Source of the DNA: Acidobacteriota bacterium
GTDB lineage: Bacteria; Acidobacteriota; Terriglobia; Terriglobales; Acidobacteriaceae
Direction: 5' to 3'
DNA: 9,739 nucleotides
NCBI GenBank assembly: GCA_003223595.1
Contig: QHVR01000344.1
Span: 1 to 9,739 of the forward strand
The notes under the pieces were generated by a model. That model ran no database searches. It saw only the letters and a program-made list of their open reading frames with translations, and was not told the origin of the DNA. Positions 1 through 5,436 of this stretch are shown here, one piece after another (positions within the stretch are counted from its first letter, which is position 1; each line of letters begins with the position of its first letter). A program made the position numbers and the translations under genes.

Positions 1-1102
1 GACCATTCCCCGGCGCAGCCACAGGCAGAATCTGCACCAGATTTGCCCCGGCTCGTTTCTTGTTCAACATGTTCGCGGAAGGAATGCCGGTACGGGCAAA
101 AGACTTCTCGCAATCCTGTGATGAGGGGCCGCGCATATTTCCTTCCATATAGGCCAGACCCGGACAACGAGTGCAGGATGATGCATGGGTGCAGGACGAG
201 CAGGTCGGCAAATCCTTGAGCCGGATCGACCGCACTTCATTCATCTGCGTGGAATGACGCCAGATATCGATGAAACGCTCGCGACGGACGTTTCCGGTCG
301 GAAGCGGAAACTGCACGCAGGGGAAAACATCGCCGTAAGGAGAGACGTAGCAGGCAGTGTGTCCTGCGCTGCAGGGGGTCGCTTCGAGATCATCCTGTCC
401 GATCTCTGCAGGTATGGCACAGAACTCGTCGACATTGCCGACCAAGGATGGCTCATGAAAAAATTCGCTCAATTTATTAGAGTCCACACCCAGACTCAAG
501 GTCGCGCGATCCCCGTCCATCATGGGTGTGATTGTCGGGTCCAGGGCGAAGTCCACTCCCAGATCTTCAGCTAACTGCTGAACGTCGCCGCAGTCGTTCA
601 TGTTGCGTCTCATCAGAACGTTGGCGATGGTGACATTCAGGCCTTGGGACGTCAAAAAGCGGATTGCATCCAGCGATCGTTTCAGCGAACCGGGCACCAA
701 GGTGATGCCATCGTGCACTTCCGGCCGATGTGAGTAGATGCTGACCTGAATCGCCTCAATCGCCAAGTCGCGCAGTCGTGCCGCTTCTCGCTTCCCGATC
801 AGCACCGCGTTCGTCTTCAGTTTCACGCAGAACATCAGTCGTCGGGCATGTTCAACAATTTCGAAGAAGTCTTTGCGCAGGAAGATCTCCCCGCCACTGA
901 GGGTCAAGATGAACACTCCCGCATCCGCCATCTCGTCCAGCAAAGACTTGATCTCAGAAGTAGTCATCTCCCCATGATCGTGGTGATCGAGGTAACAATG
1001 CACGCAGCGCTCATTGCAGCGATAGGTGAGATCAAGCTGTACATTGAGAGGGATGTTAAGCCGCTGCGCCTTAGCGGCCATTTCCTGCATCAGGCCGCTC
1101 AT
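1..1102 (-). CDS. Radical SAM/SPASM peptide maturase, 3' end off the window
   Basis: This gene has no stop codon inside the window, and 367 codons are visible. Near the N-terminus it has the radical SAM cluster motif CNERCVHC (Cys29, Cys33, Cys36), which binds the 4Fe-4S cluster that cleaves S-adenosylmethionine, followed by the SGGE motif at 69-72. The C-terminal part is a SPASM domain: Cys244, Cys251, a C-x5-G-x4-C unit (251-262), then Cys301, 304, 310, 313 and 331. That is enough for two auxiliary Fe-S clusters, as in PqqE, AlbA and MftC-type enzymes. The start is ATG at 1102, with GGAGA at 1113-1109 six bases upstream. It overlaps the PqqD-family stop by ATGA, so translation is probably coupled. 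Inferred role: cytosolic modification of the 55-residue peptide encoded at 2705-2872, for example by a Cys thioether or C-C crosslink. The chemistry cannot be read from the sequence. The visible tail suggests the protein ends soon after the edge. Confidence 0.9.
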   Translation of the reverse strand, partial: MSGLMQEMAAKAQRLNIPLNVQLDLTYRCNERCVHCYLDHHDHGEMTTSEIKSLLDEMADAGVFILTLSGGEIFLRKDFFEIVEHARRLMFCVKLKTNAVLIGKREAARLRDLAIEAIQVSIYSHRPEVHDGITLVPGSLKRSLDAIRFLTSQGLNVTIANVLMRRNMNDCGDVQQLAEDLGVDFALDPTITPMMDGDRATLSLGVDSNKLSEFFHEPSLVGNVDEFCAIPAEIGQDDLEATPCSAGHTACYVSPYGDVFPCVQFPLPTGNVRRERFIDIWRHSTQMNEVRSIRLKDLPTCSSCTHASSCTRCPGLAYMEGNMRGPSSQDCEKSFARTGIPSANMLNKKRAGANLVQILPVAAPGNG

Positions 1103-1416
1103 TGCCGGTCTCCGCGCAAAACAGCTGGCTCGGAGATGGGTTGATCCGAAATTTCAAGAATCTCGTGGCTCGCCAGTTCACGAGCGAGAGCCTCCGCATC
1201 TTGCAGCGCCTGGGCTGCTTCCACGTTGTATTCGCTGCAGATTCGTTGCTCCACAATGCGATCGAGCGGAGTAGTGCCGTCTGCCCACTGCCATAAGATG
1301 GTCGCTGTCCTGTTGAGCGTGAACAAGGTCGAATCACGCCCCGACATGATCATCATCTCGCCATCGAGAATGCGGGCCGCGACGCGCGGATTGCGGGCAA
1401 CGTAAACAGTGCTCAT
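1099..1416 (-). CDS. PqqD-family peptide chaperone (RiPP recognition element)
   Basis: A 105-residue protein with the PqqD-family pattern: a short N-terminal beta strand pair, an 'LFTLNRTATILWQW' core where the helix follows the strand, an 'ADGTTPLDRIV' turn, and a C-terminal helix with alternating acidic and alanine residues. PqqD-like proteins are winged-helix RiPP recognition elements that hold the leader of a precursor peptide and present it to the modifying enzyme, usually a radical SAM/SPASM protein. The next gene here is exactly such an enzyme. ATG at 1416 overlaps the upstream kinase-like gene's TGA by four bases, with GGGAG eight bases before it. Its stop again overlaps the radical SAM start by ATGA. 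Inferred substrate: the YxxP-containing peptide at 2705-2872. Family assignment is firm; the partnership is inferred from context. Confidence 0.85.
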   Translation of the reverse strand: MSTVYVARNPRVAARILDGEMMIMSGRDSTLFTLNRTATILWQWADGTTPLDRIVEQRICSEYNVEAAQALQDAEALARELASHEILEISDQPISEPAVLRGDRQ

Positions 1417-2228
1417 CCGATGAACTCCCAGACCCGGCTGTCGGGCACGAATGTCAATCTCGAAACCGGCACGCGCTTCACGAACTCGAATGCCGAATGG
1501 AATATCGCCTGTACGAGTTCCTCTTCCTTCGCGAAAAAGAGGATGTTGCTGAGGAGAGATCGTGCCGCATCGGCCGGTTCGACGGGATCGATCCGATTCT
1601 CTGCACCTTTGCCAAGGAGATACAGGGATGCAATGGGGGCGGATACATTCTGCCCCAGCTTCGCCAGTTCTCCGGTGAAGGGTGTCCCGAACGCGGCGTA
1701 TCCCTCATTCTGCCGGCGCACGTATGAAATCTCGTCCGTCAGCAGAATGGCGTCTGAAGGCGCGAGACTAGAAATTGTGGTTTTTCCTGCTCCCGACTCA
1801 CCCGCGAAAAGATATGCCTTACCATTGCGAATTGCGCTTGCGGAGTGCAGCAGAAATCCACCCTCCTTGGCCAGCACGAGGGAGTGCACGATCCGCAGTA
1901 CGGAATCTATGGCATACGGATTAGCCGTTTGCCGGACCCAGCCACGCCGTTTGCCCGGTTCCCATTCCGCGCGAAAATCGCCCCGCTGAAGCGACCAGCG
2001 GCCGCAGCTATGGGTCACTTCAACATCGGCATCGGGTTCGTCGATGAGAGGCTGCGTGATCTCTACGTCGAAATCAATGGCCGGGTTTTCGCTGGAACTC
2101 ACGAACCCAGCATAGCTCTGTTGCAGAATGTGGAGAAAATCCGGCTCCGTGGTGTTGACGCGCACTGACACTGCCCCCACTTCAATGACAATGCTGAACC
2201 GATCGACTTGGGTGCTTAGGGCTGGCAA
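1413..2228 (-). CDS. HPr-kinase-like P-loop kinase
   Basis: A 271-residue protein whose second half matches the catalytic domain of HPr kinase/phosphorylase. A conserved 'LLHSA' segment comes at 126-130, Walker A GESGAGKT at 143-150, an 'LLTDE' acidic motif at 162-166 and 'GTPF' at 181-184. The first 120 residues are a beta-rich region unlike the HprK N-terminal domain, so it is not the canonical PTS regulator. Relatives occur in RiPP clusters; PadeK/ThcoK-type kinases, for example, phosphorylate the C-terminal Ser of lasso peptide precursors. Here the neighbouring candidate precursor also ends in Ser. The start is TTG at 2228, the first possible start after an in-frame TAG that is also the S26 gene's stop. 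No good Shine-Dalgarno sequence is seen, so the exact start is uncertain. The kinase fold is well supported; the substrate is inferred. Confidence 0.8.
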   Translation of the reverse strand: MPALSTQVDRFSIVIEVGAVSVRVNTTEPDFLHILQQSYAGFVSSSENPAIDFDVEITQPLIDEPDADVEVTHSCGRWSLQRGDFRAEWEPGKRRGWVRQTANPYAIDSVLRIVHSLVLAKEGGFLLHSASAIRNGKAYLFAGESGAGKTTISSLAPSDAILLTDEISYVRRQNEGYAAFGTPFTGELAKLGQNVSAPIASLYLLGKGAENRIDPVEPADAARSLLSNILFFAKEEELVQAIFHSAFEFVKRVPVSRLTFVPDSRVWEFIG

Positions 2229-2240
2229 CTTGGATCGGGT

Positions 2241-2708
2241 CTAGTGCTCCCGGTACAACTGATGGGCCTTCACTGCGATCCGCGCCGCGTGCTCGGATCG
2301 TCGCAGCAGACCTGACAGGGCGCGCTGGGCAACATTCAACCTGCGATCTGGCTCAATTTGCTTCCCGCCGCACAAAATAAAGCGAACCTTCCCCAGCAGT
2401 TGGCGACTCGCGAAAGGTGCATCAGGTTCAGGCATGGCATCGCCTTGACTCAAGATCTCATTGCGGCAGTCGTTTTTCTCAAGAACACGGTGAACGAAGA
2501 AATTCCCGTCGCGTTGGAACAGCGCAACATCTCCCGGAACAATATCACTGGGTTGCGCCGTGCTTAGAACAAGAGTGTCTCCCGGCCAGATCGTGGGCAG
2601 CATGCTCCAACCGCTTACCTTGATGCGAAGGCTTCCCGAAAGCCGCAGCGACTCGGCTGCCAATTCGCATTTAACCCCATACGCCAAAGTGCTCTCCGGT
2701 GAAATCAC
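2241..2708 (-). CDS. S26 (SipW/Sec11-like) Ser-His peptidase without membrane anchor
   Basis: A 155-residue protein from the proposed GTG start. Motifs follow the S26B order: 'SGWSMLPTI' with the probable nucleophile Ser35, 'PGDVALF' at 58-64, 'VHRV' with probable catalytic His73, then 'SQGDAMPEPDAP' and 'LLGKVRF'. A His instead of Lys as general base is the archaeal/ER/SipW signal peptidase pattern rather than the LepB pattern. No hydrophobic anchor of normal length is visible, unlike ordinary signal peptidases, so it may be cytosolic. GTG at 2708 overlaps the peptide gene's TGA as GTGA, with AAAAAGG at 2719-2713 four bases upstream. A longer reading from TTG at 2735 adds nine residues inside the peptide gene and has a poorer ribosome site. 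Inferred role: cleaving the leader or processing the cluster's peptide. LexA/S24-type self-cleavage is a less likely alternative. Confidence 0.8.
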   Translation of the reverse strand: MISPESTLAYGVKCELAAESLRLSGSLRIKVSGWSMLPTIWPGDTLVLSTAQPSDIVPGDVALFQRDGNFFVHRVLEKNDCRNEILSQGDAMPEPDAPFASRQLLGKVRFILCGGKQIEPDRRLNVAQRALSGLLRRSEHAARIAVKAHQLYREH

Positions 2709-2872
2709 GAAACCTTTTTGCTGCCGTGTTGGCAACTACCCGTTGTGCCGGTCTTCAAGCACCGCAGGGCTGTGGTGACAAACACCTGTTCGCAGCGAAA
2801 CGAAGGTTTTTCGTACGGCTTCTTCTGTTCAGCCCGACTAGCTTGATCGCTCGAAGAATCATTCATAGCCAT
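2705..2872 (-). CDS. Candidate RiPP precursor peptide, 55 residues
   Basis: A short gene between the beta-propeller gene (stop at 2893, 20 bases away) and the S26 peptidase gene (GTGA overlap). From ATG at 2872 the product has a polar N-terminal part, 'MAMNDSSSDQ', then 'KKPYEKPSF' (17-25). Next comes a segment with Cys27, Cys38 and Cys47, including 'VFVTTALRCLKTG' and 'TTGSCQHGSKKVS', and the C-terminus is Ser55. The Y-x-x-P unit (Tyr20, Pro23) is the leader motif bound by PqqD-like B1 proteins in lasso peptide systems, and a PqqD-family gene lies downstream. ATG at 2866 would give 53 residues; neither start has a good Shine-Dalgarno sequence. The open frame extends upstream into the propeller gene, but that part is a shadow. 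The precursor role is inferred from size, motif, Cys/Thr/Gly-rich tail and neighbours; no known family was recognised. Confidence 0.7.
   Translation of the reverse strand: MAMNDSSSDQASRAEQKKPYEKPSFRCEQVFVTTALRCLKTGTTGSCQHGSKKVS
2713..2719 (-). promoter_or_regulatory. Ribosome binding site inside the peptide gene, decides GTG start of S26 gene
   Basis: Read on the minus strand this is AAAAAGG, followed by TTTC and GTG at 2708. It lies in the last codons of the upstream peptide gene. Together with the GTGA stop/start overlap, it favours the GTG start over the upstream TTG at 2735. Confidence 0.55.
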
Positions 2873-2892
2873 AAATTGATCGTTGGCACATC

Positions 2893-5013
2893 TTATTTTA
2901 ATGCCGTTTGCGAGGCTTGTATGGCGCAGCCGCCAGTGCCGCCTGAGGTTGCGCAATTCTGGTTCGATCGAGTGGAGAAATAAATCTGTGATGCGCCCGG
3001 CAGCGTGCTTGAAGGCACCGTGTTGTCCAGGATTACTCCGGTAGCGCCACCCGCGGAACGGGCATTCGCAATGGAGATTGAGCCCAGATTTGTCCAGTGT
3101 GGGCCAGCGCCGTTTTCCGAAGTGTTGCCGCCAGCACCTGTCGTCCACGTAGGAGCGGTGGCATTGGAAGTGCCCGCCTTCGTGCACTGCTGGACATTGC
3201 TGTTACTATCCAGCACTTGGATGCCCACCGCATAATTCGTATTCGGCGCCCAAGGAGCAATCGAAGGGTTATAGGGACCTTGGTTGAACCACTTTACGGT
3301 CCCATCCGTCGTGCTGCCCCCTACACCGATTGACCAAGTTGGCGCAGTGGCCGCCGAAATGCCGGCAGTACTGACAACTTGAATTTGGAACTTACTATCC
3401 AGTACCGTCTGCCCCACGGAGTAGGCCGTAGATGAGAGCCGGGGTGTGTTCTTGAAGCCAAAGATACATCCCAGCGCAGCGCAGTTGCTTCCCAAGCCGC
3501 GCGTTTGTACACTGGCGAAAATCCATTCGGTCGCCGAACCCGTCGTGTTGGGGTTATAGACGTCAGTGATCGTCGAGCACCCGGTCGTAGTGTTCGCCAA
3601 TACGGGGCCAGCTACAGCGGTTCCCGGTACTCCGTTCGTGATTGGGACTTGGTACAAACGCGGACGTCCCCCGGTGTTTCCGCACACATAAAGATCTCCG
3701 GTCGCATTCACGGCGTTCTGGTACGTGCTGTCGAAGTCGCCGTTGTACAGAACATTTGGAGTCAGAGCTGTTCCCGCAGATCCGACCGTTACCTTCGTGC
3801 CGCTGGCGCCGGCGGCGAAATTTGTGCTCAATACCTGCACCGCACTGCACGGAGTCGCGCCAACACAATTCGTAGTCCCGTCGCTTGAGACAAAAACGTA
3901 GACTAGGTTGGCAGTAGTATCGACATAGGGCCCGGCGGCAATTCCAGCGCCATGGTCCAGTTGAGCCGACTGAACAACTGCCCCCGTAGTCGGGTCGACG
4001 CGATAAAAGTAGCCTCCGTAGTCGCCCACGAACACGCTTGTGCCATCGAATACGGGGCTGGACAGAGTGGTTGTATTGACCGGGTTGACTTGAACGGGAA
4101 ATCCCCCTGTCGTAACTTCTTTCGGACTAAGACCGAGAAACGCACCAGTAATCTTATGCAGCCAGCCTAGAGCTCCTCCAACATAAAGAGTGTCGCTGGA
4201 GTAGTCGGGAAAAACTGAGGAGGTCGTATCATCAACTGCCGGTCCCAAACCGGATTTCAATGTGATCGTCGTCATGCAAGGCGCGGTGCATGTTCGATAT
4301 GCGGCGTTAGTTACTACGGTCGGATTCGCCGGGGCGCCGATTGTGCCTGTTGAGGCCTTCCACTTGAGTAGAACCAGTATCCCCTGACCTATGCTCTCCA
4401 CGAACGCAACTTGGGTTCCGTCGAGGGAAAATGCCGGCGAAGTCAGGACTTGTCCTTGCGTGTTGTACGCCCAGTAGGTTTGCGGCACAGTTCCACTGCA
4501 GCCGGAATACAGGTTGTCGTACGCGACAATGCTGGCCTGCGTTGTCGATCCCATGAGCCCGGTATTGAAGACTACGAAATCTGGTGCCGCTGCGCTGCCG
4601 CAGTTCGCGGTTGTGGTCTGGAACGTATACTTGGCGGGGTAATTATCTACGCCTACAGAGGCCCCGCTGCCCATGTTCTCAGACCAATCACCATGAATTG
4701 TCGTCGCGCTTCCCCCGCTGGATTTTCCCTTCGCAAACGACTTCGCAGCGAGGGGGATATACCCGTCTTCCGACAAAACGCGAGGCACATTGCGGCGCGC
4801 AAATTGCTGCCAATAGCGCGGGTCACGCGCGATGCGTGCCGCTGCTCGCGAGTTTGCGGGCCGCGAGAAGACCACATGATGGTGGCTCCAGTCCGTAGGG
4901 TATCCCTGTTGGACAGGACTCGCTGCCTGTCCCGTCAGAAACCATCCCGAGGCCACCAGAACCACCAACCCTGCAGCAAATCCGGAAAATCGCGCGGCGG
5001 TACCGTTTCTCAT
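2893..5013 (-). CDS. Exported beta-propeller protein with two C-terminal repeat domains
   Basis: About 706 residues. The N-terminus is a classical signal peptide: MRNGTAAR, a hydrophobic stretch at 9-28, and likely cleavage near Ala30/Ala31. The mature N-terminus has 'DWSHHHVVFSRP'. The middle shows repeated propeller-like blades such as 'LTSPAFSLDGTQVAFVES', 'DTLYVGGALGWLHKI', 'SSPVFDGTSVFVGDYGGYFY' and 'NATGDLYVCGN', resembling PQQ/WD40-like outer-surface proteins. Residues 529-580 and 592-645 are two copies of a Tyr-Val-Gly / Leu-Asp-Ser / Ala-Pro-Thr-Trp domain. ATG at 5013 is preferred because GGAG at 5023-5020 lies six bases upstream; GTG at 5025 has its purine run only two bases away. 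It is the first gene of the minus-strand series. A carrier, adhesion or ligand-binding role is possible, but none can be assigned. Many Cys pairs suggest disulfides outside the cytoplasm. Confidence 0.8.
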   Translation of the reverse strand: MRNGTAARFSGFAAGLVVLVASGWFLTGQAASPVQQGYPTDWSHHHVVFSRPANSRAAARIARDPRYWQQFARRNVPRVLSEDGYIPLAAKSFAKGKSSGGSATTIHGDWSENMGSGASVGVDNYPAKYTFQTTTANCGSAAAPDFVVFNTGLMGSTTQASIVAYDNLYSGCSGTVPQTYWAYNTQGQVLTSPAFSLDGTQVAFVESIGQGILVLLKWKASTGTIGAPANPTVVTNAAYRTCTAPCMTTITLKSGLGPAVDDTTSSVFPDYSSDTLYVGGALGWLHKITGAFLGLSPKEVTTGGFPVQVNPVNTTTLSSPVFDGTSVFVGDYGGYFYRVDPTTGAVVQSAQLDHGAGIAAGPYVDTTANLVYVFVSSDGTTNCVGATPCSAVQVLSTNFAAGASGTKVTVGSAGTALTPNVLYNGDFDSTYQNAVNATGDLYVCGNTGGRPRLYQVPITNGVPGTAVAGPVLANTTTGCSTITDVYNPNTTGSATEWIFASVQTRGLGSNCAALGCIFGFKNTPRLSSTAYSVGQTVLDSKFQIQVVSTAGISAATAPTWSIGVGGSTTDGTVKWFNQGPYNPSIAPWAPNTNYAVGIQVLDSNSNVQQCTKAGTSNATAPTWTTGAGGNTSENGAGPHWTNLGSISIANARSAGGATGVILDNTVPSSTLPGASQIYFSTRSNQNCATSGGTGGCAIQASQTALK
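3079..3429 (-). repeat. Two tandem protein-domain repeats inside the exported propeller gene
   Basis: Copy 1 is encoded at 3429-3274 and copy 2 at 3240-3079, each about 52-54 residues. Shared positions are 'Y-x-V-G', 'V-L-D-S', a Gln-containing strand, 'A-G-x-S-x-A-T-A-P-T-W', a 'G-x-G-G' turn and a closing 'W-x-N-x-G'. The pattern recalls small carbohydrate-binding or phage-tail-type beta domains, but this was not confirmed. The repeat is evident at protein level; the DNA has diverged. Confidence 0.65.
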
Positions 5014-5436
5014 TCTCGACTCCACTGCTCCCCGTTATCGACTGGCAGGGCGGAATTCACCCTATCGTTCCCAAAAAGCTCTCCGAGCATGCTACAAGCC
5101 GCACCAATCCCATCGGCTCTTTGCCACTCGGTAGTTCCTCTTGTTGCCTATTTCGATCGCACCGATAGAGAACACACGCACTCTTCATCAGCAGGCTGGA
5201 TTGGGCGCAATTCTACATGTTTCTTCAGCTTGCGAGCAAAGATTTTTAGCCCGGCCTCGGCTAAGTCCGCCACCCTGGCTCCTCGCGTGCCACAGATGGA
5301 TGAAACCTGAAAATTCATGGCAGCACCAGCCGGGAATCGCGCTTTTTGACCGTACAATGGTGCCAACCCTTCTCGTTGTGACATCATGAATTGGATGGGG
5401 TTCAGTTTCTCAAGCTGGGAGGCGTAGCAAAACCAA
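5014..5436. other. Divergent intergenic region (423 bases)
   Basis: It lies between the start of the minus-strand operon and the plus-strand phosphorylase gene, so it should hold promoters for both. Only weak candidates are visible. On the minus strand there is TTGCTC (5239-5234) and TAGAAT (5215-5210), 18 bases apart. On the plus strand there is a TACAAT (5353-5358) without a convincing -35 box, and a TTGACC at 5346-5351 without a -10 box. No operator, riboswitch or strong inverted repeat was seen. A 79-codon minus-strand frame at 5387-5148 has no recognisable features. Confidence 0.4.

Noticed and set aside
185..574. Plus-strand open frame of 129 codons
   Set aside because: It is antisense to the SPASM part of the radical SAM gene, whose Cys pattern is intact.
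1420..1989. Plus-strand open frame of 189 codons
   Set aside because: It is the antisense shadow of the HPr-kinase-like gene, which has an intact Walker A motif.
2705..2872. Classical lasso peptide precursor (because of the YxxP motif)
   Set aside because: No Asp or Glu sits 7-9 residues after a plausible core start, and no lasso cyclase or transglutaminase-like B2 gene is visible. Genes beyond the left edge could change this.
2705..3187. A 160-residue minus-strand protein including the peptide
   Set aside because: The part upstream of 2872 lies inside the propeller gene in another frame, is rich in Arg/His/Cys/Trp as shadows are, and adds no recognisable domain.
4411..5310. Long plus-strand open frame of about 299 codons
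   Set aside because: It is antisense to the propeller gene and the intergenic region. The translation is Arg/Ser/Cys-rich without motifs, while the opposite strand has a signal peptide and repeats.
5346..5374. Sigma-70 promoter from TTGACC for the phosphorylase gene
   Set aside because: At a 17-base spacing the -10 position reads CTTCTC, which does not match.
5148..5387. Small minus-strand frame of 79 codons in the divergent region
   Set aside because: There is no motif or convincing ribosome site, and the composition is not clearly coding. It cannot be excluded but is not supported.
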